A stretch of 64,000 nt of DNA from Alteromonas sp. 1_MG-2023 (GTDB taxonomy: Bacteria > Pseudomonadota > Gammaproteobacteria > Enterobacterales > Alteromonadaceae): the NCBI RefSeq assembly GCF_030547075.1, contig NZ_JAUOQH010000007.1, forward strand, positions 62,001-126,000. The letters are read 5' to 3'. Every line of letters begins with the position of its first letter. Position 1 is the stretch's first letter. Of the stretch, positions 44,791 through 53,867 are shown one piece after another. Under the pieces are notes generated by a model that saw only the letters and a list, made by a program, of their open reading frames with translations, was not told the DNA's origin and made no database searches. Made by a program: the position numbers and the translations under genes.

Positions 44791-45909
44791 TTACAGCGCC
44801 GCCTTCCATGCGGATTCGGGTAAAAGATAAAGCCCATTTTTATGGGTACTGCCTTCACCTACAATATGCCCAATACCGGCTGCCATTACCGCCAAGGTAA
44901 CGTCGAAAGCATTCAAGCTATCACCATAGCCTGCAGTAAGGTTAAACATAGAGCCATCAGCCAGTAAGAATAGGGTTTTGCCATTTAGGTTATAAGCATT
45001 CACGTAAGGCATGGGTTCACTGTGATTGGCATTTGCTTTAAGGTATGGCACATCGATTTCTTGTGCTACATGCCCAACGTTTAATATAAAGGTGCCTTCT
45101 TTCATCGCATCCAAATGTTTTGCACTTACTACACCGTAACCGCCTGTGGCAGTAGCAATAACATCGACATCTTTTACTGCGCTGGCCAAATCAACCACAG
45201 GCCAGCCATCGTATTTAGCTTGTAGCGCCCGAGCAGGGTCAAGCTCAGCTACTTGCACTTGTGCTCCAAAAGCCTTTGCTGATGCCGCAACCCCCTGCCC
45301 CACTAAACCATAACCTATTACCACCACAACTTTTTCATGCAAGGTAAGATGGGTGGTTTGGAAAAAGGTTTGCCAAGCGCTTAAACCCACCATATGACGA
45401 TTGTGTAAGCCTTCTTTAACAGGTAAATCGTCCCAGTTAAAAATAGGATATTCAGGCTGCATACCGTTCAATCGCGTAATACCTGAACCTGTGGCTTCTA
45501 AGCCAGCCACAATATTCGGCACCTTCAAGCCTGCTTGCACTTTTTCATGTAAGCGCGTGGTTAAATCAGCCCCCATTTCACATAAATGAGTGGGTTGCCA
45601 TTCTAATGCTTTGTCGAAAGATTCTGACCAATCAGCGTTGCTCATGTCTCGCCACGCGTGTGCCGTTGCCCCTTTATCTACCAAATACTTCACTACGTCA
45701 TCTTGAACTGTAGTGGGGTTACAGGTTGTTAGAAAAACCTCACACCCGCGAGATAATAACCCTTCAACCAAAGGAGCCATTTTCAAATCTAGGTGCATAT
45801 TACAGGCTAGCTTAATGCCGTCTAAGCTAGGAAGAGAAGAAATAGCTTCACGAGTGCGCGGCATATGTAAGCTGGCCCAAGAAAGCTCAGCTTGAAAATC
45901 TTGATACAT
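44791..45909 (-). CDS. Adenosylhomocysteinase-like protein with altered active site
   Basis: A 372-residue protein of the SahH family (start at the ATG at 45909; the frame is open to 45954). Family landmarks are LACNMHLDLKMAPLVEGL, the CNPTTVQDDV block, EMGADLTTRL, and the NAD-binding VVVIGYGLVGQGVA (about 200-213). It is about 60-100 residues shorter than true SahH. The catalytic KSKFDNLYG-type stretch reads GLHNRHMVG, so the Lys and Asp appear replaced, and the C-terminal Lys-Tyr-Arg-Tyr motif is absent. It probably does not hydrolyse S-adenosylhomocysteine; its true role is unknown. Confidence 0.72.
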   Translation of the reverse strand: MYQDFQAELSWASLHMPRTREAISSLPSLDGIKLACNMHLDLKMAPLVEGLLSRGCEVFLTTCNPTTVQDDVVKYLVDKGATAHAWRDMSNADWSESFDKALEWQPTHLCEMGADLTTRLHEKVQAGLKVPNIVAGLEATGSGITRLNGMQPEYPIFNWDDLPVKEGLHNRHMVGLSAWQTFFQTTHLTLHEKVVVVIGYGLVGQGVAASAKAFGAQVQVAELDPARALQAKYDGWPVVDLASAVKDVDVIATATGGYGVVSAKHLDAMKEGTFILNVGHVAQEIDVPYLKANANHSEPMPYVNAYNLNGKTLFLLADGSMFNLTAGYGDSLNAFDVTLAVMAAGIGHIVGEGSTHKNGLYLLPESAWKAAL

Positions 45910-46190
45910 AAAAAGTCTTATTCTCAGAAAAAACAAAGCACTATAGTACGCCACAATATCTTTATCCTACAACTAACAATCTAGCTTTACCCTGTTAAGG
46001 CAAAACCTTGATATACATAGAAATAGTTTTTATATCGCTAGACTGCGCCAGATTCTGCACTTTGGGTTAGCGGAATTCGTTCTGCAGTGCTAGCTCAGAG
46101 GTGCTGACTCAGAGGTATAAGCTAGGCGCCGTAATTCCAGCGCATTGAATTTTGTATTAAGAGTTTTTACTCAGAAGCTCGCTATCATCT

Positions 46191-47234
46191 TCAAAACTTC
46201 CAATAGTTTAATTTCTTTCTAATTTTAAAGTTTCTTAGTAGGTTTATAGGCTTTTTATTAGTCCAATTACTACTAACCATTTCTTCAACCGCTTTCACTA
46301 CTCGATAAGAAGACTTTCCATCTAGGTAAGGAGTTATTGAAGGCCCGTATTGCTGAATGCTGTCTAGAAGTTCTTGTGACGGTGACAGAGCTTTAGTTAT
46401 TGCGCCTTCTAGTGCGTCACTTTCGGTTATATTAATAAAGCAATCTAACGGTGTGCTGTTGTTCACGGTAACAACTGGCTTGTTTAACAATAGGAACTCT
46501 TGGAATACAGAGGAATTATCACAAACCATAACGTCAGCTCTGTGCAACGCTTCAATAACTTGATTGTTTTCAAAAAATTGTAAGTTTTCACTTTCCAATG
46601 CTTTGTATTTTTGAACGGTGGAAGCTGCCATTTTCGGATGTAGTGTGACTAACCATTGCCACTTACCAGTTTGGCTTAACCGTTTAACTTGTTCATAGAC
46701 AAGTTCCGCGCAGGACAGCGCAGTTGAAAACGTAGAGCCAAATAGTATCTGCGGTTTATCGAAATGCTCTTTTGGCTGGTACTGAAACAAAGAATCTAAT
46801 TTCACCCAGCCTGTTTCAACTACTTTATAATTGCCTTTATTGCTGCTGGTTAATGTACCTGTCCGTCCTGGCCCTTCTGTACAATACAGGTCAAACATAC
46901 CTCGTTCAGGATAAATATTTCCCCGCTTGCTTTGGTTGAGGCCGTGGAACACTTGTACTTTTATGCCCGAAATGAAATTGGGCACTCTATCACCAGGGGC
47001 AAATACCGCATCAGGCTCATACGCTACCGCCTGCTCAATAGTGGTTAGTTTTTGTTCTTCAGAATGCAAAAAATGCGCTGAAGCATCCTTACCCACCACT
47101 ATCCATTTAACTTGGTGGCCGTGTCTAATCGCTTCATTTTGTATAGGGCGAAGTATATCGAAGGAGTAATTTTGCTCTACATATAAGAGAAACTTTAAAG
47201 GTTTCCCCATGGTACTTGATGGCGATGCATGCAT
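46191..47234 (-). CDS. CDP-glycerol glycerophosphotransferase-like enzyme
   Basis: A 347-residue protein of the CDP-glycerol:poly(glycerophosphate) glycerophosphotransferase type (GT-B-like fold). VQVFHGLNQSKRG, LFGSTFSTALS, WLVTLHPKMA, and VMVCDNSSVFQEFLLLNKPVV are the usual blocks. The ATG at 47234 follows AAAGGG; an upstream ATG at 47330 in frame is less likely. It is a single gene, not part of a capsule or teichoic-acid cluster here. It could add glycerol-phosphate or a related group to an envelope polymer; acceptor unknown. Confidence 0.75.
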   Translation of the reverse strand: MHASPSSTMGKPLKFLLYVEQNYSFDILRPIQNEAIRHGHQVKWIVVGKDASAHFLHSEEQKLTTIEQAVAYEPDAVFAPGDRVPNFISGIKVQVFHGLNQSKRGNIYPERGMFDLYCTEGPGRTGTLTSSNKGNYKVVETGWVKLDSLFQYQPKEHFDKPQILFGSTFSTALSCAELVYEQVKRLSQTGKWQWLVTLHPKMAASTVQKYKALESENLQFFENNQVIEALHRADVMVCDNSSVFQEFLLLNKPVVTVNNSTPLDCFINITESDALEGAITKALSPSQELLDSIQQYGPSITPYLDGKSSYRVVKAVEEMVSSNWTNKKPINLLRNFKIRKKLNYWKF

Positions 47235-47540
47235 GTTCTTACCCTTTAATTTCAAACTAAAACCCAAACCAAAAAAAGAATAGTAATGAGACAACAGCTT
47301 TTTAGCAAACTGCGAACAAATGATAGACAAATTTAGTGCTTTAAGAGTGTCTTTTGCTAATGCATTTTGTACGTATTTCTATTAATTCCTTTTAACACTT
47401 CGTCTGCGATCAATCTCCATACAAGATACGTATACAGCGCTGAAACGTTGGTTTGAATAGTCGTTTGGTTTAACAAGCTATTCGGCAATAAGTCGACAAT
47501 AAGCCACCAGCTATATGCAATAAACATTAAGGGGAAGAAA

Positions 47541-48632
47541 GTGTCATCTGAATTATATAACTCACGGGTAGTTGCGGCGCTGAAAAATGGATTTATTGCA
47601 GACGCATTGGCAATGCCGGTGCATTGGTATTATAAACCTGCAGATATTTTAAGAGACTTTCCTGGCGGTGTGCAGCAATTCGAGAGTGCGCCTTCTTTTC
47701 ACCCATCTTCAATTATGTCTTTGCATTCTACCAGCGAGGGGGGTCGCGCTAAAGCATCTAAGCCATCATCAAACCAAGCAGCTATAAACATTGTCGGCGA
47801 CGTTATTTTAAAAGGTAAGCGCCAATATTGGACTGGCGCAAACCAACATTACCATCAAGGTATGGAAGCGGGAGAAAATACCTTAAACGCCCATTGCGCT
47901 AGAGTAGCACTGCGGGCTTCAGCCGGTATTTATCAACAAGATGCTTTTTTAGATGGGTATATAAAACTGCTATGTTCCGATGAACCGGCTCACCCCGATA
48001 CTTATGCTGAATCTTACCATCGAGGCTTTTTTGCTAACCTAGCTGCCGGAAAACCTGCCAACGATTGCGGCGCAGTTACTCACGATACCGCATCTATAGG
48101 CGGTCTTGTCACCATTGGTCCTGTGGCACTTAGCTGTGCCCTTAAAGGTAATGCACTGAATGACATTCAACGTCTCTGCAGAAATCACTTGTATTTGACT
48201 CACCCCAGTGAAGACCTTGGTGCGGTTTGTGATGATTATGTCGAACTGCTGTATCGATTGCTCTATCGCAGTGATGAATCTCCCCTCGCTATACTTGAAA
48301 ATATTGCCCTACGAGGGAGTCACCTTTCTTTAATAAAGCTAGTCGCCAAGAATAAAAGTGATATCGAAATAGTGGGCCATCAATACTCTCCTGCGTGCTA
48401 CATTTCTGATGCATGGCCCAGTGTGTTGTATTTTGCCTACCGCTATGTAGAAGATGGTAAAAAAGCACTCACTGCCAACACTAATGTAGGGGGTGATAAC
48501 GTGCACCGCGGTTTTGTATTGGGTACAATCATGGGTTTAATTGAAGGCGAGCCAATTCGCGATATGTTTGAACAACTTGCTGATGCAGAAAATATAGAGT
48601 ATGAAATTCAGCAAGCGTGTAAAAATGAATAA
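47541..48632 (+). CDS. Divergent ADP-ribosylglycohydrolase-family protein
   Basis: A 363-residue protein with the all-helical ADP-ribosylglycohydrolase pattern: an N-terminal NGFIADALAMPVHWYY, a middle GGLVTIGPVALSCAL, and NVGGDNVHRGFVLGTIMG where active enzymes have GGDTDT. The early Asp-Asp-Thr metal site is not visible. Start is GTG at 47541 with AAGGGGAAG upstream. Metal-site changes suggest altered substrate or lost hydrolase activity. It is followed 44 bases later by a RidA gene, so the two may be coexpressed. Confidence 0.75.
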   Translation: MSSELYNSRVVAALKNGFIADALAMPVHWYYKPADILRDFPGGVQQFESAPSFHPSSIMSLHSTSEGGRAKASKPSSNQAAINIVGDVILKGKRQYWTGANQHYHQGMEAGENTLNAHCARVALRASAGIYQQDAFLDGYIKLLCSDEPAHPDTYAESYHRGFFANLAAGKPANDCGAVTHDTASIGGLVTIGPVALSCALKGNALNDIQRLCRNHLYLTHPSEDLGAVCDDYVELLYRLLYRSDESPLAILENIALRGSHLSLIKLVAKNKSDIEIVGHQYSPACYISDAWPSVLYFAYRYVEDGKKALTANTNVGGDNVHRGFVLGTIMGLIEGEPIRDMFEQLADAENIEYEIQQACKNE

Positions 48633-48676
48633 TAAACCTTTAGAATTTTTAGATTAAAAGCACGGATACCCCAGCA

Positions 48677-49033
48677 ATGACGATAGAGCGAATAGAAACA
48701 AAACAGCGTATGAGCCGCATAGTAAAACACAACGGCACTATCTATTTATGCGGCCAGGTTTGCGCCGATGCTACCCAAGGCATTACCGAACAAACTCAAA
48801 CGATGCTAGATAAAGTAGATACCTTGCTAGCTCAGGCAGGTAGCGACAAAGAACATATTTTATCTGCCACTATTTATATCAAAAGCATGGAATATTTTGC
48901 CGAGATGAACGCGGTTTGGGACAACTGGGTGCCAGAAGGTCATGCCCCTGCTCGCGCTTGCGTTACCGCTGACATGGCTCGTGAAGCATTGTTAGTTGAA
49001 ATAACCGTTGTCGCGGCTGAGAAATGCTCATAA
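48677..49033 (+). CDS. RidA/YjgF/UK114 family protein
   Basis: A 118-residue small trimeric-type protein. The family core is visible in [49 protein letters not shown] and the C-terminal [12 protein letters not shown], with the conserved Arg of the RidA pocket followed by Ala-Cys. RidA proteins hydrolyse reactive enamine/imine intermediates. The gene follows the ADP-ribosylglycohydrolase-like gene and converges with the M24 peptidase at 49065. Confidence 0.9.
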   Translation: MTIERIETKQRMSRIVKHNGTIYLCGQVCADATQGITEQTQTMLDKVDTLLAQAGSDKEHILSATIYIKSMEYFAEMNAVWDNWVPEGHAPARACVTADMAREALLVEITVVAAEKCS

Positions 49034-49064
49034 CTCGCGCTTTAAAACTTCCCTCGAGAGCCTC

Positions 49065-50273
49065 TTAAAAAGGCTCATCTATGGCTTTACTTGGCTCGGT
49101 GAACCACACTGCGCCAGTTTCAGATACGTAGAAATGATCTTCCAAGCGAATGCCAAACTCGTTGGGCACTACTATCATGGGTTCATTGCTAAAGCACATT
49201 CCGGGTGCCAGAGGATGGGGATTATCCTTTACTAGATATGGCCACTCATGAATATCCATACCAATGCCATGCCCTGTTCTATGGGGCAAACCTGGAAGAT
49301 TGTAATCTGGGCCTAAGTTATCGAATTCTAGGCTGTCTCGCGCGGCTTTATCAACATCGCCACAGGGTACGCCAGGTTTCACTGCATTGAATGCAGCGAA
49401 CTGTGCGCGCTTTTCACTTTCCCACATTGCTTTTTGCTTAGCCGTTGGCGTACCAAAGCAATAGGTTCGCGTAATATCCGATAGATACCCATGCACTTTA
49501 CAGCCGGTATCAATAAGCACCAAGTCGTTGTCTTTCAATACTTGCGGATCTTTTACCCCATGCGGAAACGACGTTGCTTTGCCAAATAGTACAATACAAA
49601 AGTAGTTTCCGGGGGCACCTACTTTTTTGTGAGCATCCTCGATAAAGGCTTCTACTTCCGTTGTCGTTATCCCCGTATACAGCATACTCGCTGTGGCTTT
49701 ATGTACCGCAAGGGTCATGTCCATAGCACGTTGAATAAGCGCAAGTTCATTAACCGATTTATGCATTCGGCAGTGTGCAGTTACCTCTGCACCATTGATA
49801 ATGTTAGCGTCTTCAGGCAGCGCTTTATTGAACCCATCAACAACGAAGAACTGGGTCGATTCATCTACAGCAATATTGTTACCACCAGTGGTATCAATAG
49901 TTCCCAGTAATCGAGCAACCAATGCATAAGGGCTTTCATGCTCTTGCCAACCAATAATGTCACCCTCGATGAGTTTACGTTCCTCAAGGGAGTCTATTTC
50001 AAAGAATGGCGCTACGTAGACAATATCGCCAGAAGCAGGAAGTATCGCTCCCACCAGACGTTCGCTGGCATACCATTGCATACCCGTAAAGTAAGATAAG
50101 TTAGTACCCGCATTAAGATATAGCGCACCTATACCATTTTGCTTCATATACTGCTGTGCTTTATCTATACGAGATAAAAATTCACTTTTTTGAATAGGTG
50201 TTATGTCGCTAGTCATATTTGAAAGACTATGCAGAGCCTCTTCTTTTGTTTTTCCGCCGATACATGTCGTCAT
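49065..50273 (-). CDS. M24 family metallopeptidase (Xaa-Pro aminopeptidase-like)
   Basis: A 402-residue protein of the creatinase/Xaa-Pro dipeptidase type; the start is the ATG at 50273 with AGGG upstream (frame open to 50315). The N-terminal creatinase domain spans about 25-155. The C-terminal pita-bread domain has metal ligands in LIDTGCKVHGYLSDITRTYC (both Asp), LPHRTGHGIGMDIHEWPY (His) and MCFSNEPMI and IRLEDHF (Glu). Active-site residues are all present. It probably cleaves N-terminal dipeptides with Pro at position 2 or a related small substrate. Confidence 0.88.
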   Translation of the reverse strand: MTTCIGGKTKEEALHSLSNMTSDITPIQKSEFLSRIDKAQQYMKQNGIGALYLNAGTNLSYFTGMQWYASERLVGAILPASGDIVYVAPFFEIDSLEERKLIEGDIIGWQEHESPYALVARLLGTIDTTGGNNIAVDESTQFFVVDGFNKALPEDANIINGAEVTAHCRMHKSVNELALIQRAMDMTLAVHKATASMLYTGITTTEVEAFIEDAHKKVGAPGNYFCIVLFGKATSFPHGVKDPQVLKDNDLVLIDTGCKVHGYLSDITRTYCFGTPTAKQKAMWESEKRAQFAAFNAVKPGVPCGDVDKAARDSLEFDNLGPDYNLPGLPHRTGHGIGMDIHEWPYLVKDNPHPLAPGMCFSNEPMIVVPNEFGIRLEDHFYVSETGAVWFTEPSKAIDEPF

Positions 50274-50315
50274 AGCCTGCCCTTTTAATTTTGTGCGTGG
50301 ATAAAGCAAGAGCAC

Positions 50316-50664
50316 TGTACAACAATGATGTAGAAAGTCGAGGTCATGAGCACTTCAACGCTTACTAAAGACACTTAGAATTCAACACTACAACACTCAA
50401 CGTAAATCATGGTATTTTCTATAAATTACAAATAGTTTCCTACTTAAAACCAATATTGATAAAGGAGTTCAAGCGTGGCGCTTACTCAGATGCAGATAAT
50501 TCAATCGCTAGGCGAAGCAATGACACATTGGTGTTTTGAATAATAATGGCAACCCCTATAACACCCGCCAACTTGGAAGCTTGATTATCAATACGCTTCA
50601 AGAATAACAGCAGACGAAAAGCATAATTTTCACTCCACACGTCCTTAATTTAGTTTTCTTTTAA
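50316..50664. other. Intergenic region with a possible gene remnant
   Basis: About 350 bases. The only coding-like item is the short frame at 50475-50543 with a good ribosome site. TTTAGTT / AACTAAA (50649-50669) is a weak hairpin overlapping the end of the next gene. Nothing else was recognised. Confidence 0.4.
50475..50543 (+). pseudogene. Short frame resembling the N-terminus of a DUF6998-type protein
   Basis: A 22-codon frame from a GTG with AGGAG seven bases upstream. It encodes ALTQMQIIQSLGEAM, a string I associate with the start of a family of small helical proteins (DUF6998 type), then diverges to THWCFE and stops. It could be a decayed gene or a chance microORF. Confidence 0.3.
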
Positions 50665-52458
50665 CTAAACTAACTGCTTAGGAAGTGTAAGCAGGAATGT
50701 GGTATCAAACTCGCTTGATTTATCTGTAGGCGCTAATGCCAATGTTCCTTGCATTTTTTTCGCTAAGTTAAAACAAACAGACAGGCCTAGCCCTGTACCT
50801 TCACCAACATCTTTGGTGGTGAAGAAGGGGTCAAAAATATGCTTACGACTGCTTTTTTCTATACCACCTGCATTATCTGAGACACTGATTAGAGTAGAAT
50901 TTTGCTCTTCTACAATACTCACCCTGATAATTTTCTGTTGAATATGCCTACCTGACGTCGCGTGAGCTTGGATAGCATTTTTAATAAGGTTTGTTAATAT
51001 CTGCTGAATAAACCCTTTATGGGAGGTGATCTCAATATCAGTTTCTAAGTTCAATTGGACGTCAACTTCTTCACTGAGTTCGTACTTAAGCATACGCACA
51101 GTTTCTTTAGTCACCTCACTAATGTTTAATAGCTGGCTTTCAAGTGACTCTTTACGAGAGTAGCTTCCTAAATCGCTAATAATATCTCTTACTCTAAGTA
51201 ATCCCTCTTTAGAATCGTGAACTAGTGCTTTGATGTCTTCAGTTACAAAATCAATATCACTGGTTTGTTTAAAGCTTTTAATTGATTGTGTAAGCTTTTG
51301 ATCCACGGGCTCTTCAATCTGGTTGATTGATTGAATAAGTTGTTCGTGCAAATCCACCATACTAATTAATGTTTCTATATAATGGTCAAGGGGATCAAAG
51401 TTACTAATAACAAACGCTAAAGGATTATTAATTTCATGCGCAATCCCTGCTGCCATTTGCCCTACAGATGCCATTTTTTCAGAATGAACCAAATGGTTCT
51501 GAGTGATTTGAAGCTCGGCCAATGTTTCTTTTAAACGCTGATAATGCGTGGCCATTCGCGTCTCGGCAAATCGACGCTCTAGTATTATTTTGAGCTGTAA
51601 GGATGCGTCACGCATTACGTTTAGTTGCGTAGTAGATACACTGTCTAGTCCCTCATCACTGATGAAACAAATAATAGAAGCCAGGTTATTGTTGTACACA
51701 ATTAATGGGAATACTAAATAGCCAGCGACGGGGTTAGGCAAACGTTCAATTAGTGACTGCATTGGCGCAAGCGCTGGTGACAACTCGACCACCGGGGCTT
51801 TACATTGTAACGCTAAGTCAATGATATATTGCTTTGTACCTTTATCTACTGCATCGAGTTGGCTTTGGGCTATTGATGGCGTCGATGTTTTTACATTAGT
51901 AATTTTAGCGGGTGTAACGACTAACCCACTATGGCCTTCACAAAATTGCAGCAAGGCTTCTGCATAAGAGGCGATTAAAGTCTGAATGTTCTGACGTTGG
52001 TGGGAAAATCGGTTCACCGAGGTAAGCATATTTATTTGCGCATCTTTTTCAATGAGATGCTTTTTACTTATATTAATGCGCTTAATAATTCGCGCAATTT
52101 TACGTTGCACAAACGAGGCATCTTCGATATCTAATCTAATAACATCATCTATATCGGCCATATTCATTAGTTCACATGACGTAGTTGAAACTGAGTTATC
52201 TAAACAAAAAATGAGCGTGCTACTTTGCGAAGCCAGTGACTTCCTTAGGTATTTCACGATATTTATGCTGTCCGACTTACTCTGTCCGTCTATTATATGA
52301 AAAAATAGCTTTTCAGGCGTGTTCGAACGCAGTGCTTTTTTTAGCTTCTTGGCTGATGAATAACAGTGGGTGTCGAGACCTTCGGGTATAAATGCAGCCA
52401 ACTCAGATGGCGCGTTAGTGTATATCATTGCCATTTGAGGCAAATTAGGATTCACCAT
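50665..52458 (-). CDS. Soluble sensor histidine kinase
   Basis: A 597-residue protein without membrane segments. Residues about 1-130 are a receiver-like fold without clear phosphorylation residues, about 155-295 look GAF-like, and a coiled coil (about 295-330) leads to the HisKA domain with His341 in GIAHEINNPLAFV. The HATPase domain has ILTNLIKNAIQAH, SDNAGGI and GEGTGLGLSV. The HisKA domain has an insertion (about 355-425) not typical of most kinases. No response regulator is adjacent. It is divergent from the BLUF gene with only 84 bases between them. Confidence 0.85.
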   Translation of the reverse strand: MVNPNLPQMAMIYTNAPSELAAFIPEGLDTHCYSSAKKLKKALRSNTPEKLFFHIIDGQSKSDSINIVKYLRKSLASQSSTLIFCLDNSVSTTSCELMNMADIDDVIRLDIEDASFVQRKIARIIKRINISKKHLIEKDAQINMLTSVNRFSHQRQNIQTLIASYAEALLQFCEGHSGLVVTPAKITNVKTSTPSIAQSQLDAVDKGTKQYIIDLALQCKAPVVELSPALAPMQSLIERLPNPVAGYLVFPLIVYNNNLASIICFISDEGLDSVSTTQLNVMRDASLQLKIILERRFAETRMATHYQRLKETLAELQITQNHLVHSEKMASVGQMAAGIAHEINNPLAFVISNFDPLDHYIETLISMVDLHEQLIQSINQIEEPVDQKLTQSIKSFKQTSDIDFVTEDIKALVHDSKEGLLRVRDIISDLGSYSRKESLESQLLNISEVTKETVRMLKYELSEEVDVQLNLETDIEITSHKGFIQQILTNLIKNAIQAHATSGRHIQQKIIRVSIVEEQNSTLISVSDNAGGIEKSSRKHIFDPFFTTKDVGEGTGLGLSVCFNLAKKMQGTLALAPTDKSSEFDTTFLLTLPKQLV

Positions 52459-52542
52459 AGATTTGAAGATTTCATCCTTTTGCTCTATCTATTCTTAATA
52501 AACTTATAGTTTGTTTTTGCAAAAAGGAGTATTAATAACTCT

Positions 52543-52962
52543 ATGAAAAATATAGTGCGCTTAATTTATTTGAGTTCGGCAACCCGAGATATGTCACTTT
52601 CAGACATGAAAGATATCTTAACTTTTGCCCGTAAAAATAATCAGTCTTTAGGGATCTGCGGGATGCTCTGCTACGACAACCGCTATTTTGTACAAGCCTT
52701 AGAAGGTGAGCGCGAGGCGGTCAATGAGTTATTTTTTCATATTTCAGATGATGCTCGACACTCAGATGTCATTATTACCAGTTACGAATATATCGATAAG
52801 CCAACCTTTACAGAGTGGAACATGGGGTACGCGAGTAGCACGCCAATTTTCACTCAGTTGCTCGCTCGATTATCGCAAACTGAATTTGAGCCAACCAAAC
52901 TCCCCCCTAAGCAAATTTATGCATTACTTAGGCACCTTTCTGCACATCAACAGAAGGTCTAA
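52543..52962 (+). CDS. BLUF-domain blue-light photoreceptor
   Basis: A 139-residue protein consisting of one BLUF flavin domain (about 4-100) and a short C-terminal helix. Photocycle residues are present: Tyr9 in RLIYLSSATR, Asn33 near the flavin, Gln51 in RYFVQALEGE, and Trp92/Met94 in EWNMGYAS. AAGGAG precedes the ATG. With no attached output domain it must signal through a partner; the divergent histidine kinase gene upstream is the nearest candidate. Confidence 0.92.
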   Translation: MKNIVRLIYLSSATRDMSLSDMKDILTFARKNNQSLGICGMLCYDNRYFVQALEGEREAVNELFFHISDDARHSDVIITSYEYIDKPTFTEWNMGYASSTPIFTQLLARLSQTEFEPTKLPPKQIYALLRHLSAHQQKV

Positions 52963-53085
52963 TCTCAACTATTTCACGTTGACAGTTGAAGGTTATTACT
53001 TCGCTTCAAGGCTTCAATCTTAGGCGGGAGCATAGGTATTTAATCTATACTGCCGGCTTTCGCTAACTAAGAAAATAATTTAACA

Positions 53086-53787
53086 CTAGCCTTCCCCTTT
53101 CAAACTGGGATAAAGGCTAAAAAACTCATCCCAATGCGATATCAAATGCACATTCTCACGATCACATTCTGGTTCAACGGGTAAGTCTTTTAAATGACTG
53201 GCGCCGGTGTATTTCACCACTTGCATATCAGCGGCTAGTGCCCCTTGAATGCCCGCTTCTGAGTCTTCGATAACTAAACAATTTTTAGGCTTAATTCCCA
53301 TCTTTGATGCGGCAAGTAGAAATATATCGGGAGCAGGCTTTCCGTATAGCACTTCTTTGCTTGTGGTAATTCGCCCATCAAAAAACGGCAGTAGGCCTGT
53401 TGTCTCTAGCGCAAAAGCAACACGCTCTGGGCTGCTGCTAGTCGCTATGCAGTTTTTAACGTTCAGTTGCGCCAATATAGTATTTAACTGGGGAGTAATT
53501 TGTAACTCATCAGCAAACACTCTTAATAGCGCTGTTAAGTAATTATCTCGAAACTCAGCCGGTAGCATTATATTGAAATCAGCTAAAATCTGCTTTTGTG
53601 CAGACTCGTAACTTTGGCCTAAAAAATACGTATCGAAGTAGTTGCTTGTAACCTCTATACCTAAATCGGCCAGCATGGCGATGATTACCCGTTTACACAA
53701 CACTTCGCTATCTATCAACACCCCATCACAGTCAAAAATTACGAGCTGAATGTCTGTATTTTCAAGGGAGTTTTTACTGCTACCCAT
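53086..53787 (-). CDS. HAD-family phosphatase (beta-phosphoglucomutase-like)
   Basis: A 233-residue HAD subfamily IA hydrolase. Motif I is VIFDCDGVLIDSE with the nucleophile Asp, motif II is CIATSSSPERV, the Lys is in SKEVLYGKPAPDIF, and motif IV is CLVIEDSEAGIQGAL. A cap domain sits between motifs I and II. It lies 80 bases after the polyol transporter operon on the same strand, the position where sugar-phosphate phosphatases occur in polyol operons. Substrate is probably a sugar or polyol phosphate. Confidence 0.85.
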   Translation of the reverse strand: MGSSKNSLENTDIQLVIFDCDGVLIDSEVLCKRVIIAMLADLGIEVTSNYFDTYFLGQSYESAQKQILADFNIMLPAEFRDNYLTALLRVFADELQITPQLNTILAQLNVKNCIATSSSPERVAFALETTGLLPFFDGRITTSKEVLYGKPAPDIFLLAASKMGIKPKNCLVIEDSEAGIQGALAADMQVVKYTGASHLKDLPVEPECDRENVHLISHWDEFFSLYPSLKGEG

Positions 53788-53819
53788 TTGATATTCCTTG
53801 TATCTTTTGCCCTTATAAC

Positions 53820-53852
53820 GTGCAGGTTATTCTTGAATGCAACAACCTGCAC
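53820..53852 (-). repeat. Inverted repeat between the ABC ATPase gene and the HAD gene
   Basis: GTGCAGGTT (53820-53828) / AACCTGCAC (53844-53852) with a 15-base loop and no T run. It may stabilise the 3' end of the transporter mRNA or attenuate read-through into the HAD gene. Confidence 0.55.
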
Positions 53853-53867
53853 ATCAATTAAAGACCG

